Positions 52,237-62,213 are shown, numbered from the stretch's first letter. The stretch is DNA of 64,000 nucleotides from an uncultured Prevotellaceae bacterium (GCA_902761905.1 CACWMK010000006.1:1-64000), one strand, 5' to 3'. Program-made: numbers and translations. Notes: generated from the sequence alone by a model not told the origin.

Positions 52237-53328
52237 ATGGCGAACACTACAGAGACAGTGAATCTGTGCGGCCTGAAGCGCGAAGACTTCCAGGCCACTA
52301 TCAACGGTAAAAAAACCGACTTGTACATTCTGAGAAACCGTAAGGGTTATGAAGTGGCAATCTCAAACTATGGAGGTGCCATTTGTGCTATTATGGTTCC
52401 TGGCAAGGATGGCAAAGTAGCTAACGTTATCCAGGGTCACAACGACATCAAGCAGCTGACCAGCGGAAACGAGCCTTACCTCTCAACCCTTATCGGTCGT
52501 TGGGGTAACCGTATCTGCAAAGGACAGTTTGTATTGAACGGCAAGGATTATCAGCTGGCACTTAACGACGGACCAAACCACCTGCACGGCGGAAACATCG
52601 GTTTCAACGCAAAGGTATGGGACGCACGCCAGATGGGACCACGCTCATTGGCCCTGCATCGTATTTCATCTTATGGTGAAGAAGGTTTCACAGGCGAACT
52701 CGACGTTACGGTAGAATTTACATTCACCGACCAGAACGAGCTTGTGATCGAGTATCTGGCTACCACAAACAAGAAGACCATCGTGAACCTTACACATCAC
52801 GCATTCTTCAGTCTGGCTGGTACCGCTGATCCTACACCAAGCATCAACGACCAGATCTGCGAGATCAACGCCGACTTCTATCTGCCTACAGATGCTACAG
52901 CTATACCAACAGGTGAGATCCTGAAGGTTGAGGGTACTCCATTCGACTTCCGCAAGCCAAAAGCATTCGGACAGGACATCGATGCTGACAACGAGCAGAT
53001 CAAGTTTGGTCATGGTTTCGACCACAACTACGTGCTGAACAAGCAGGAAGAGGGCGAGCTCTCATTTGCTGCCAAGGTTACCGATCCAAAGAGCGGCCGC
53101 ACCATGGAGGTTTACACCACCGAGCCAGGTCTGCAGCTCTACTCAGGCAACTTCCTGAACGGATACAAGGGTGCCAACGGTTGCACATTCCCACATCGTT
53201 CGGCAGTTTGCTTCGAGGCACAGCACTTCCCCGATTCACCAAACCGTCCGTACTTCCCAAGCGTAGTACTGAATCCCGGACAGAGATATAAGCAGAAGAC
53301 TATCTACCGTTTTGGTGTAGTCGAGTAA
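52237..53328 (+). CDS. galM: Aldose 1-epimerase (galactose mutarotase)
   Basis: GalM interconverts alpha and beta galactose before galactokinase. The 363-residue cytoplasmic protein has the family motifs NYGGAICAIMVPGKDG, the substrate region GRWGNRICKGQF and GPNHLHGG, the catalytic His in NLTHHAFFSLAG and the Glu in AVCFEAQHFPDSPN. There is no signal peptide. It heads galM-MFS transporter-galK. A related, exported copy lies at 56202. Confidence 0.93.
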   Translation: MANTTETVNLCGLKREDFQATINGKKTDLYILRNRKGYEVAISNYGGAICAIMVPGKDGKVANVIQGHNDIKQLTSGNEPYLSTLIGRWGNRICKGQFVLNGKDYQLALNDGPNHLHGGNIGFNAKVWDARQMGPRSLALHRISSYGEEGFTGELDVTVEFTFTDQNELVIEYLATTNKKTIVNLTHHAFFSLAGTADPTPSINDQICEINADFYLPTDATAIPTGEILKVEGTPFDFRKPKAFGQDIDADNEQIKFGHGFDHNYVLNKQEEGELSFAAKVTDPKSGRTMEVYTTEPGLQLYSGNFLNGYKGANGCTFPHRSAVCFEAQHFPDSPNRPYFPSVVLNPGQRYKQKTIYRFGVVE

Positions 53329-53366
53329 TAAAACCAAACCATCTTTTTCTAAATTATTGACACAAT

Positions 53367-54830
53367 ATGACTGAGACAAATAAGAATGGCAAAGTGATTG
53401 CCATTATCACGATGTGCTTCATCTTCGCGATGATTAGCTTCGTAACCAACATGGGCGCCCCCTTTGGCAATATATGGGGATATCACTATCCCTTTGCCAA
53501 AGCTTGGGGTAACCTGATGAACTTTGCCGCTTACCTGTTTATGGGTATCCCCGCAGGTAAGATGCTGATAAAATATGGATACAAGAAGACTGCCCTGATC
53601 GCACTGATCGTGGGTATCGTAGGTCTTTGCTTCCAGTATCTTTCAAGCCTGGTAGGCGCAGGTACTTACGTATTTACATACGACAGCATACCTGTAGCTC
53701 TGAACCTCGTTATCTATCTGCTGGGTGCATTCATCTGCGGTTTCTGCGTATGTATGCTCAACACCGTAGTTAACCCAATGCTTAACCTCCTTGGTGGTGG
53801 TGGCAACAAGGGTAACCAGCTGATTCAGGTTGGCGGCACACTGAACTCACTCACTGGAACACTTACCCCACTGTTGGCTGGTATTTTAGTTGGAGAAGTA
53901 ACTAAGCACACGCAAATGGGTGATGTGGCTCCATTGTTGTTCATCGGTATGGCCGTATTCGCCATCTCGTTCGTTATCATCAGCCGTGTTGCAATCCCCG
54001 AGCCTACACTTGGCAAGGTGGCACCTAAGTACGAGCGCAGCCCATTGGCATTCCGCCACTGTCTGCTGGGCGTAGTAGCCATCTTCTTCTATGTAGGTAT
54101 CGAGATTGGTATCCCTATGGAGCTGAACTTTTACGTAACAAACTTTACTGGTGGTATAGCAGCTTTAGGAGGCTCTTTTGCTGCCATATATTGGTTACTT
54201 ATGATGATTGGCCGAGCAAGTTCAAGTGCACTTTCGGGCAAGGTATCAACTCGTATTCAATTAATGTCAGTATCATCTATCGCCATTCTTTTGCTTGTAT
54301 TAGCAATATTCATTCCAAAAACTAATACTGTAGAAGTTCCAAAGTTCTTATATGACCCAATTGAGAAAACTACAGAATTACTCTCAAATGAGAATGTAGC
54401 AGTTCCTGAAGCTACAATTATCAAATTTATTGAGTCAAAGGATTCTGTCTTATTGGAGCCCTACAAAAAGCAAATTTATGCTGAGTTTGAAAAAACGCCA
54501 ACTCAAATTGTCAATGGTGTAAATACACCTTCTGTTCCAGTCAGTGCATTTATTATTTTCCTCTGTGGTCTCTGCACATCAATCATGTGGGGAGGTATCT
54601 TCAACCTTTCAGTTGAGGGGCTGGGCAAGTACACCGAGGCTGCCTCTGGTATCTTTATGACCATGGTAGTTGGTGGTGGTATAATGCCACTTATTCAAGA
54701 GGCGTTAGCAAACAACCCAAACATTGGCATTATAAATAGCTATTGGCTGGTAATCGCAATGTTGGCTTATATCCTGTTCTATGCACTCGTAGGATGCAAG
54801 AACGTGAACACCGACATTAAAGTAGATTAA
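53367..54830 (+). CDS. MFS glucose/galactose transporter (FHS family) with a large internal loop
   Basis: This 487-residue inner membrane protein has about 12 helices. It resembles the FHS sugar:H+ symporters (GluP type), with NMGAPFGNIWGYHYPFAKAW in helix 1-2 and MGIPAGKMLIKYGYKK. Between two C-terminal-half helices there is an unusual polar insert of about 75 residues (about 313-390, with NTVEVPKFLYDPIEKTTE). From about 54145 to 54560 the DNA is clearly richer in A/T at third codon positions than the rest of the gene, a sign of recombination or acquisition. Its place between galM and galK points to galactose uptake. Confidence 0.88.
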   Translation: MTETNKNGKVIAIITMCFIFAMISFVTNMGAPFGNIWGYHYPFAKAWGNLMNFAAYLFMGIPAGKMLIKYGYKKTALIALIVGIVGLCFQYLSSLVGAGTYVFTYDSIPVALNLVIYLLGAFICGFCVCMLNTVVNPMLNLLGGGGNKGNQLIQVGGTLNSLTGTLTPLLAGILVGEVTKHTQMGDVAPLLFIGMAVFAISFVIISRVAIPEPTLGKVAPKYERSPLAFRHCLLGVVAIFFYVGIEIGIPMELNFYVTNFTGGIAALGGSFAAIYWLLMMIGRASSSALSGKVSTRIQLMSVSSIAILLLVLAIFIPKTNTVEVPKFLYDPIEKTTELLSNENVAVPEATIIKFIESKDSVLLEPYKKQIYAEFEKTPTQIVNGVNTPSVPVSAFIIFLCGLCTSIMWGGIFNLSVEGLGKYTEAASGIFMTMVVGGGIMPLIQEALANNPNIGIINSYWLVIAMLAYILFYALVGCKNVNTDIKVD

Positions 54831-54853
54831 ATATTAAACATTAAAACATTAAG
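54825..54853. repeat. Heptamer run (GATTAAA/TATTAAA/CATTAAA/CATTAAG)
   Basis: Four 7-bp units, with one extra A, connect the transporter gene and galK. The TAA of the transporter is inside the first unit. Confidence 0.7.
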
Positions 54854-54856
54854 CTT

Positions 54857-56020
54857 ATGGACATCGAATTTGTAAGAAGCCGCTTCATCAAGCACTTTGA
54901 TGGAAAGACAGGTAACGTATATGCATCTCCCGGACGTATTAACCTGATAGGTGAGCACACCGACTACAATGGTGGTTTTGTGTTCCCAGGAGCAGTTGAC
55001 AAGGGCATTATGGCCGAGATGCGTGCCAATGGTACCGAAGATACAGTAATGGCATATGCCATCGACTTGAAGGATCGTGTAGACTTTAAGCTCTCTGACC
55101 CTGCAGGTCCTAAGGCCTCGTGGGCACGCTATATCTATGGTATAGCACTTGAGATGAAGAAGCTGGGCGTACCTGTAAAAGGCTTCAATATCGCTTTTGC
55201 AGGCGATGTACCCCTCGGAGCCGGTATGTCTTCATCGGCCGCTATGGAGAGCTGCTTTGCTTGTGGTCTGAACGACATCTTTGGCGACAACAAGGTTTCG
55301 CAGTGGGATATGGCACTGGCCGGACAGGCTACAGAGCACAACTACTGCGGTGTAAACTGCGGTATCATGGACCAGTTTGCCTCTGTATTCGGCAAGGCAG
55401 GCTGCCTAATGCGTCTGGACTGCCGCTCTCGCGAGTTTGAGTACTTCCCATTCAAACCCGATGGCTATCGTCTGGTATTGCTCGACTCTGTAGTTAAGCA
55501 CCAGTTGGCAGGTTCGCCCTACAACGATCGCCGCAACAGCTGCGAGAATGTTGTAAAGCATATCCAGGCCAAACACCCAGAGGGTAAGTATGAGACCCTG
55601 CGCGACTGCACATGGGAGCAGTTGGACGAGGTACGTGCCGAAGTGGGCGAAGAGGACTACAAGCGCGCTAAGTTCGTGCTCGGCGAGAAGGATCGCGTGC
55701 TGGCAGTGTGCGATGCTCTGAACGAAGGCGATTACGAGAAGGTGGGCGAGCTGATGTACCAGACCCACGAAGGACTGTCGAAGGACTACGAGGTATCGTG
55801 CGAGGAGCTGGACTACCTGAACGATCTGGCCAAGGAGAATGGTGTTACCGGTAGCCGCATCATGGGCGGTGGATTCGGTGGCTGCACCATTAACCTGGTT
55901 CGCAACGATCTGTACAAGAAGTTCATCAACGATGCTAAGGCAAAATTCAACGCGAAATATGGACACGAGCCTAAGGTATACGATGTAGTAATCGGCGACG
56001 GTTCACGTAAGATTTGCTAA
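54857..56020 (+). CDS. galK: Galactokinase
   Basis: GalK phosphorylates galactose at C1. The 387-residue GHMP kinase has the signature SPGRINLIGEHTDYNGG (about 25-41), the ATP loop PLGAGMSSSAAMES, the catalytic Asp in CGIMDQFASVFG, and GGGFGGCTINLV near the end. It is the last gene of the galactose operon, with a strong terminator at 56073-56101. Confidence 0.96.
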   Translation: MDIEFVRSRFIKHFDGKTGNVYASPGRINLIGEHTDYNGGFVFPGAVDKGIMAEMRANGTEDTVMAYAIDLKDRVDFKLSDPAGPKASWARYIYGIALEMKKLGVPVKGFNIAFAGDVPLGAGMSSSAAMESCFACGLNDIFGDNKVSQWDMALAGQATEHNYCGVNCGIMDQFASVFGKAGCLMRLDCRSREFEYFPFKPDGYRLVLLDSVVKHQLAGSPYNDRRNSCENVVKHIQAKHPEGKYETLRDCTWEQLDEVRAEVGEEDYKRAKFVLGEKDRVLAVCDALNEGDYEKVGELMYQTHEGLSKDYEVSCEELDYLNDLAKENGVTGSRIMGGGFGGCTINLVRNDLYKKFINDAKAKFNAKYGHEPKVYDVVIGDGSRKIC

Positions 56021-56072
56021 CTCCGAACCAACAAAAACACGATAATTTGTGTTTATAAAGGTTAAATATAGT

Positions 56073-56101
56073 GAGTAAGGTGTAAATAGCACACCTTACT
56101 C
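56073..56101 (+). terminator. Terminator of the galactose operon
   Basis: GAGTAAGGTGT (56073-56083), 7-nt loop, ACACCTTACTC (56091-56101), then ATCTTTTTTT. Confidence 0.92.
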
Positions 56102-56122
56102 ATCTTTTTTTGTCATTTTTTG

Positions 56123-56153
56123 TTTGTCAATTCAGATTATAATTGTAATTTTA
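56123..56153 (+). promoter_or_regulatory. Promoter of the arabinose operon with a possible AraR site
   Basis: TTTG (56123-56126), 19 bp, TAATTTTA (56146-56153; last base off consensus). The spacer holds the inverted repeat CAATT-N8-AATTG (56128-56145), a position where a repressor would block transcription. The start codon is at 56202. Confidence 0.55.
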
Positions 56154-56201
56154 CACCCAAATAACGAATATACAACAATAATAACTTAAAACGTTACAAA
56201 A

Positions 56202-57380
56202 ATGAAAGCATTGAAAGCAACATTGATGGGAGTTGGTGCAGCAGCACTGATGCTCTCGTGTGCAGGTGGCCAGCAGGCTAGTCAACTTACCGTATCTGGC
56301 CTTGACCCAGCTAAATTCGACACCACTATTCAGTCGAAGCCAGTTAAGCTTTACACACTGAAGAACCAGAACGGTATGGAGGTATGCATCACCAACTATG
56401 GTGGACGTATCGTATCACTGGTAGTGCCCGACAAGGATGGCAAGCCAACCGACGTTGTACTGGGATTTGACAACATCGCCCAGTATGCCGACACCATCAA
56501 CACTCCAAGTGATTACGGTTCAAGCGTAGGCCGCTATGCTAACCGCATCAAGAACGGACAGTTTATGCTTAACGGCGACACCGTACAACTGAGAACAAAC
56601 GACGGTCCTAACTCTCTGCACGGAGGTGGCAACACCGGTTGGATGCATCAGGTTTACGATGCAGAGCAGATAGGCGACTCTATCCTGAAACTTACTATCG
56701 TAGCTGCCGACGGCGAGAACGGATTCCCCGGAAAGGTAATGGCAGTTACCACATACAAGCTCACATCAGACAATGTGCTGGATATGACATGGGAGGCAGA
56801 AACGGACAAGCCTACTATCATCAATCAGACCAATCACAACTACTACAACCTGAGCGGCGACTTTACACAGCCAGCTTACGACATGGTACTGTATGTTAAT
56901 GCCGACAAGTTTACTCCAAGTGACAAGCTGTATATCCCAACAGGCGAAATCAAGTCAGTTGAGGGAACTCCTATGGATTTCCGTACACCACATGCCCTGG
57001 GTGACAGTATCAAGAGCGACTTCGACCAGATTCAGAACGCTACAGGTTATGATCACAACTTCTGCCTGAACACATATAAGGACGGCAAAGGCGACGATAC
57101 TCAGGTATGCGCCAGCCTGTACAGCCCAAAGACAGGTATCCTGATGGAGATGTTTACCAACGAGCCTGGTGTACAGGTTTACAGCGGTAACTTCCAAGGT
57201 GTAGGTGCCGACAAGGACATCGCCCGCAAGGGTGGCATCACCTACCCCAAGCACGTAAGCGTATGTCTGGAGAGCCAGAAGTATCCCGACTCACCTAACC
57301 ACCCAGAGTGGGTACAGCCAGTGCTGAATCCAGGTGAGAAGTACTATAGCCACGCAGCTTACAAGTTCTCAATAAAATAA
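56202..57380 (+). CDS. Aldose 1-epimerase, exported lipoprotein form
   Basis: The 392-residue protein has a lipoprotein signal (LMGVGAAALMLSC, Cys about residue 20) and then the mutarotase fold: NYGGRIVSLVVPDKDG, GRYANRIKNGQF, GPNSLHGGG, the catalytic His in NQTNHNYYNLSG and the Glu in VCLESQKYPDSPNHPEW. It would act on sugars in the periplasm or at the surface before uptake. It is first in the operon with the SSS symporter and araR-araD-araA, so L-arabinose is the likely substrate. Confidence 0.9.
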   Translation: MKALKATLMGVGAAALMLSCAGGQQASQLTVSGLDPAKFDTTIQSKPVKLYTLKNQNGMEVCITNYGGRIVSLVVPDKDGKPTDVVLGFDNIAQYADTINTPSDYGSSVGRYANRIKNGQFMLNGDTVQLRTNDGPNSLHGGGNTGWMHQVYDAEQIGDSILKLTIVAADGENGFPGKVMAVTTYKLTSDNVLDMTWEAETDKPTIINQTNHNYYNLSGDFTQPAYDMVLYVNADKFTPSDKLYIPTGEIKSVEGTPMDFRTPHALGDSIKSDFDQIQNATGYDHNFCLNTYKDGKGDDTQVCASLYSPKTGILMEMFTNEPGVQVYSGNFQGVGADKDIARKGGITYPKHVSVCLESQKYPDSPNHPEWVQPVLNPGEKYYSHAAYKFSIK

Positions 57381-57424
57381 GGAAAATATACTAATTATTA
57401 ACTAATATCAAATTATTATTATCC

Positions 57425-59170
57425 ATGAATTGGAGTTCACATGAATTCATCTGGCTTGATTGGGTAGTACTCATCATCGGCCTATTTGGAGTGGTGGCAG
57501 CTGTATGGTATGCCATTTGGAAAGACAAGAAAGCCCAGCAGGGCGAAGATTCGTCGGCTTACCTTTTTGGTAAGGGTGAGCCATGGTATGTAATTGGTAT
57601 GGCAATCTTTGCCGCTAACATCGGTTCAGAGCACTTGGTAGGTCTGGCTGGTACAGGTGCTAAGGATGGTGTTGGTATGGCTCACTGGGAGATGCAGGGC
57701 TGGATGATTCTGATCCTCGGTTGGCTGTTTGTACCTTTCTATCAGCTTCTCATCAACAAGATGGGTAAGATTATCACTATGCCCGACTTTCTGAAGTTTC
57801 GCTACACCCAGCGCACAGGCTCGTGGCTCAGCATCATCACCTTGGTGGCATACGTTCTCACCAAGGTATCAGTAACAGCCTTCACTGGTGGTATCTTCTT
57901 CAAGTTCTTACTGGGCATACCTTTCTGGTATGGTGCAATTGGTCTGATTGCCATCACAGCTGTGTTCACCGTGTTCGGTGGTATGAAGGGTGTGATGACC
58001 CTCTCAACTATCCAGACCCCAATCCTTATTGTTGGTTCATTCCTGGTACTGTTCCTTGGTTTAAACATGCTGGGCGACGGTAGCATCACTGCTGGTTGGA
58101 GTGAGATGATGAAGGTTTGTAACGCTGCTCACGACGGTTTCGGAACCACTCACATGTTCCACCCCGATCCAGCCGACCCAATGTATCCCCAGTTCCCTGG
58201 CTATGTAGTATTCCTTGGAGCCTCAATCATTGGTTTCTGGTACTGGTGTACCGACCAGCATATTGTTCAGCGTGTACTTGGTCAGGTGCCTGGCGAGGAT
58301 AACAAGGAGGTGATGAAGCGTGCCCGCCGCGGTACTATCGCTGCCGGTTTCTTTAAGATTCTGCCTTGCTTCATGTTCTTGATTCCTGGTATGATTGCCT
58401 ATGCCCTCTCACTGAAGACCGGTAGCGGTATCGAGATGGACATCACTAACCACGAATCTACCGACGGAGCATTCGCCATGATGGTGAAGAACATCCTGCC
58501 TGCAGGAATCAAAGGTATCGTGACTATTGGTTTCGTATGCGCACTGGTAGCTTCGCTTGCTGCCTTCTTCAACAGCTGCGCCACTCTCTTTACCGAGGAC
58601 TTTTACAAGCCAATGAAGAAGGGTATGAGCGAGACCCACTACGTATTTGTAGGCCGCTGTGCTACTGTTGTTGTCGTACTGCTGGGTCTGGCTTGGATGC
58701 CTATTATGATGAACATGGGCAATCTCTACTCATATCTGCAGGACATCCAGTCGCTCATTGCTCCTGCTATGGTGGCTGTATTTACACTGGGTATCTTCTC
58801 AAAGAAGATTACGCCAAAGGCTGGTGAGTGGGGATTGATTGGCGGCTTCCTCATTGGTATGGTTCGCCTGATTACCAATGTAGTCACCGAATCGGGTAAG
58901 GCAACCATGGATGGTGCTTTCTGGGATGCTACCACATGGTTCTGGCAGACCAACTGGCTCATCTTCGAGTGCTGGCTACTGCTATTCATCATCCTGCTGA
59001 TGGTGGCTGTAAGCTTCTTTACACCTGCACCATCGAAAGAGCAAATTGATGCCATCACGTTCTCATCCGACTTCAAGCAATCAATCAAGGAGAGTTGGGG
59101 GGCATTCGATATCATCGGTACTCTCATTGTTATCGGTCTCTGCGCATCATTCTATGCATACTTCTGGTAA
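57425..59170 (+). CDS. Sodium:sugar symporter (SSS/SLC5 family)
   Basis: The 581-residue inner membrane protein has about 14 helices. It matches the SGLT-type group of SLC5: IFAANIGSEHLVGLAGTGA near residues 60-78 (helix 1 with Na-site residues), GGMKGVMTLSTIQT, and FWYWCTDQHIVQRVLG. The long loop before helix 8 has HPDPADPMYP. It would import arabinose (or galactose) with Na+, given its operon with araR-araD-araA. Confidence 0.9.
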   Translation: MNWSSHEFIWLDWVVLIIGLFGVVAAVWYAIWKDKKAQQGEDSSAYLFGKGEPWYVIGMAIFAANIGSEHLVGLAGTGAKDGVGMAHWEMQGWMILILGWLFVPFYQLLINKMGKIITMPDFLKFRYTQRTGSWLSIITLVAYVLTKVSVTAFTGGIFFKFLLGIPFWYGAIGLIAITAVFTVFGGMKGVMTLSTIQTPILIVGSFLVLFLGLNMLGDGSITAGWSEMMKVCNAAHDGFGTTHMFHPDPADPMYPQFPGYVVFLGASIIGFWYWCTDQHIVQRVLGQVPGEDNKEVMKRARRGTIAAGFFKILPCFMFLIPGMIAYALSLKTGSGIEMDITNHESTDGAFAMMVKNILPAGIKGIVTIGFVCALVASLAAFFNSCATLFTEDFYKPMKKGMSETHYVFVGRCATVVVVLLGLAWMPIMMNMGNLYSYLQDIQSLIAPAMVAVFTLGIFSKKITPKAGEWGLIGGFLIGMVRLITNVVTESGKATMDGAFWDATTWFWQTNWLIFECWLLLFIILLMVAVSFFTPAPSKEQIDAITFSSDFKQSIKESWGAFDIIGTLIVIGLCASFYAYFW

Positions 59171-59185
59171 AATAGCAATTACAAA

Positions 59186-59860
59186 ATGACATATTATAAC
59201 GAACATTCCAAAGTCTGGCTGTCGGTAGACTGCATCATCTTCGGATTCGACGAGAAGAAGCTGAAGATTCTTGTAGGCCGTCGCCAGATGGATCCAGGAC
59301 GTGGTCAATGGAGCCTCTACGGAGGCTTCGTTGCCGCCACCGAAAGTGTAGATGAAGCAGCATCACGCACATTGTATGAACTGACAGGTCTGCGCAATAT
59401 TTATATGAGTCAGATTGGTGCATTTGGTAAGGTGGACCGCGATCCAGGCGAGCGTGTGGTATCAATAGCATACTATGCCCTTATCAACGCCAGCGACTAC
59501 GACGAGAAACTGCGTAAGTCGCATGGTGCAGAATGGATTGATATTGAGGAGATTCCTGAACTCTACTCTGACCATAATGAGATGGTAACAAAGGCTCGCA
59601 AACTGATTCAGGTCAAGATGTCGAACGAGCCAGTAGGTTTCAACCTGCTGCCAAGTCTGTTCACTCTCACCCAACTGCAGACTCTCTACGAGGCTGTGTA
59701 TGGTGTAGAACTTGACAAGCGCAACTTCCGTAAGCGCGTAAAGGATATGGACTTTATCCAGAAGACCGACCTCATCGACAAGAAGAGTTCGAAACGCGGT
59801 GCATACCTCTACCGTTTCAACAAGAGAGCGTATACCGAAGATTCAAATTTTAAATTGTAA
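59186..59860 (+). CDS. araR: Nudix-related transcription regulator of the AraR/NrtR type
   Basis: The 224-residue protein has an N-terminal Nudix-like domain (1-140) and a C-terminal winged helix (about 150-220, [20 protein letters not shown] and [10 protein letters not shown]). The Nudix box region [20 protein letters not shown] followed by LTGL keeps the first Glu and the Arg, but the REUxEE core is changed to RTLYEL, so hydrolase activity is probably lost. This is as described for AraR of B. thetaiotaomicron, a repressor released by L-arabinose. Its place before araD-araA agrees. Confidence 0.88.
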   Translation: MTYYNEHSKVWLSVDCIIFGFDEKKLKILVGRRQMDPGRGQWSLYGGFVAATESVDEAASRTLYELTGLRNIYMSQIGAFGKVDRDPGERVVSIAYYALINASDYDEKLRKSHGAEWIDIEEIPELYSDHNEMVTKARKLIQVKMSNEPVGFNLLPSLFTLTQLQTLYEAVYGVELDKRNFRKRVKDMDFIQKTDLIDKKSSKRGAYLYRFNKRAYTEDSNFKL

Positions 59861-59865
59861 GAACA

Positions 59866-60576
59866 ATGTTAGAAGAACTGAAAGAAAAAGTATTCAAGGC
59901 CAATCTAGACCTTGTGAAGCAGAACCTAGTAATCTTTACATGGGGCAATGTATCTGGTATCGACCGCGAGAAGGGACTGGTGGTAATCAAGCCCTCTGGT
60001 GTAGATTACGATGTGATGAAGGCCAGCGATATGGTAGTAGTTGACCTGGAGACAGGCGAAGTGGTAGATGGTGAGCTTAACCCATCATCAGATACTCCTA
60101 CACACCTTGTATTATATAAGGCTTTCCCAAATATTCAGGGCGTGGTTCACACCCACTCTACCTATGCCACAGCTTTTGCTCAGGCAGGTCGTGACATCCC
60201 TAACATCGGCACTACTCACGCCGACTACTTCTACAAGGACATTCCTTGCACACGCGACATGACTGAGGAGGAGGTAAAGGGTCAGTATGAGTTGGAGACA
60301 GGTAATGTGATTGTGGATGAGATTCTGAACATCCGTAAGATCAATCCTGACCACACTCCTGCCGTGCTGGTTAAGAACCATGGTCCATTCTCATGGGGAA
60401 CGTCACCCGACAATGCAGTGTACAATGCTAAGGTTATGGAGCAGTGTGCCAAAATGGCTTTCGTAGCCTTCTCGGTTAACCCAAAACTCACAATGAATCC
60501 ACTGCTCATCGAGAAGCACTACATGCGCAAGCACGGACCTAACGCCTACTACGGCCAGAAGGGACAGAAACATTAA
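59866..60576 (+). CDS. araD: L-ribulose-5-phosphate 4-epimerase
   Basis: AraD makes D-xylulose-5-phosphate, the entry to the pentose phosphate pathway. The 236-residue class II aldolase-like protein has [18 protein letters not shown], the zinc ligands in [11 protein letters not shown], and the catalytic region [15 protein letters not shown]. It begins 5 nt after the araR stop. The kinase AraB, which makes its substrate, is not in the operon. Confidence 0.95.
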   Translation: MLEELKEKVFKANLDLVKQNLVIFTWGNVSGIDREKGLVVIKPSGVDYDVMKASDMVVVDLETGEVVDGELNPSSDTPTHLVLYKAFPNIQGVVHTHSTYATAFAQAGRDIPNIGTTHADYFYKDIPCTRDMTEEEVKGQYELETGNVIVDEILNIRKINPDHTPAVLVKNHGPFSWGTSPDNAVYNAKVMEQCAKMAFVAFSVNPKLTMNPLLIEKHYMRKHGPNAYYGQKGQKH

Positions 60577-60619
60577 AATAAAAAGAATTATTAATTATTA
60601 ACTAATAACACTAACGAAT

Positions 60620-62158
60620 ATGAAAGCTTTCGAAAATTTTGAAATTTGGTGGGTAACTGGCGCACAGCTTCTGTACGGAGGCGACGCTGTAGTTGCAGTT
60701 GATGGACACTCAAAGGAGATGGTTGAGGGTTTGAATGCCTCTGGCAACATCCCCGTCAAAATTGTATATAAAGGTACAGCCAACAGCTCTAAGGAAGTAG
60801 AGCAGATTATGCTGGCAGCCAACAACGACACGAAGTGCGTAGGTATCATCACCTGGATGCATACATTCTCACCTGCTAAGATGTGGATCAAGGGTCTGCA
60901 GCAGTTGCAGAAGCCTCTGCTCCACTTCCACACACAGTACAATGCCGAGATTCCCTGGAGCGAGATAGACATGGACTTCATGAATCTGAACCAGAGTGCT
61001 CACGGCGATATCGAGTTCGGACACATCTGCACTCGTATGCGTATCGCACGCAAGGTAGTTTGCGGATATTGGAAGGACGAGAAGGCTCAGAAGCAGATTG
61101 CCGTTTGGGCTCGTGTAGCTGCTGGTGTAGCTGATGCTCACAACGTACGTTGTCTGATGTTTGGTATGAACATGAACAACGTTGCCGTAACAGATGGCGA
61201 CCGCGTAGAATTTGAGCAGCGTTTAGGCTACCATGTAGACTACTACCCAGTAAGTTCGCTGATGGAATACTTCAAGAAGGTAACAGATGCCGAGGCTGAT
61301 GCCCTGGTTGAGGAGTACAAGAAGCTCTACACCATCAAGATTGACGAGAGTGGCGAGCAGGTTTACTGGGAGAAGGTTAAGAACGCAGCCAAGGCTGAGA
61401 TTGCCCTGCGCCGCGTGCTGAAGGATGAGGGCGCTACAGCCTTTACAACCAACTTCGACGATCTGGGTGATGCCAACATAGATGATCCAAACTTCTGCGG
61501 TTTTGACCAGATTCCTGGTCTGGCTTCACAGCGCCTGATGCAGGAAGGCTATGGTTTCGGCGCCGAGGGCGACTGGAAGACTGCCTGTCTGTATCGCACA
61601 CTGTGGGTAATCCAGCAGGGCATGCCTACAGGATGCTCATTCCTTGAGGACTACACCCTGAACTTCGCTGGCGACAAGAGTTCTTGCCTGCAGAGCCACA
61701 TGCTCGAAGTTTGTCCGCTCATCGCTACCGACAAGCCAAAGCTCGAGGTACACTTCCTCGGCATCGGTATCCGCAAGCAGCAGACAGCCCGTCTGGTATT
61801 CACATCTAAGACAGGTGCAGGTATCAAGGCTACAGTTGTTGACCTTGGCAACCGTTTCCGTCTTATCAGCCAGGAGGTTGAGTGCATCGAGCCTCAGCCA
61901 ATGCCAAAGCTCCCTGTAGCTTCAGCTCTGTGGGTTCCACAGCCTACATTCGAGATTGGTGCAGCAGCCTGGATTTTGGCAGGTGGTACACACCACAGCG
62001 CTTTCTCTTACGACATCAACGAGGAGTACTGGGAGGATTTTGCTGAGATGATTGGCATCGAGTATGTTCGCATCAACAAGCAGACTAACATCGCCGACTT
62101 CAAGCAGACACTCCGCAACAACGAAGTGTACTATATGCTGAATAAGGCGCTGCGATAA
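60620..62158 (+). CDS. araA: L-arabinose isomerase
   Basis: AraA converts L-arabinose to L-ribulose. The 512-residue length is normal. Motifs include FEIWWVTGAQLLYG at the N terminus, ITWMHTFSPAKMWI, FHTQYNAEIPWSEIDMDFMN cut at 20, NQSAHGDIEFG, the Mn ligands in EDYTLNF and SHMLEVCP, and WILAGGTHHSAFS at the C terminus. It is last in the arabinose operon and has a clear terminator. Confidence 0.96.
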   Translation: MKAFENFEIWWVTGAQLLYGGDAVVAVDGHSKEMVEGLNASGNIPVKIVYKGTANSSKEVEQIMLAANNDTKCVGIITWMHTFSPAKMWIKGLQQLQKPLLHFHTQYNAEIPWSEIDMDFMNLNQSAHGDIEFGHICTRMRIARKVVCGYWKDEKAQKQIAVWARVAAGVADAHNVRCLMFGMNMNNVAVTDGDRVEFEQRLGYHVDYYPVSSLMEYFKKVTDAEADALVEEYKKLYTIKIDESGEQVYWEKVKNAAKAEIALRRVLKDEGATAFTTNFDDLGDANIDDPNFCGFDQIPGLASQRLMQEGYGFGAEGDWKTACLYRTLWVIQQGMPTGCSFLEDYTLNFAGDKSSCLQSHMLEVCPLIATDKPKLEVHFLGIGIRKQQTARLVFTSKTGAGIKATVVDLGNRFRLISQEVECIEPQPMPKLPVASALWVPQPTFEIGAAAWILAGGTHHSAFSYDINEEYWEDFAEMIGIEYVRINKQTNIADFKQTLRNNEVYYMLNKALR

Positions 62159-62183
62159 GCAAAACTGCAAATTATAAATATGA

Positions 62184-62210
62184 TTAGGAGCACTCTATGG
62201 GTGCTCCTAA
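62184..62210. terminator. Bidirectional terminator after araA
   Basis: TTAGGAGCAC (62184-62193), 7-nt loop, GTGCTCCTAA (62201-62210), then TTTTTATTT on the plus strand. It also ends the convergent histidine kinase gene. Confidence 0.9.
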
Positions 62211-62213
62211 TTT

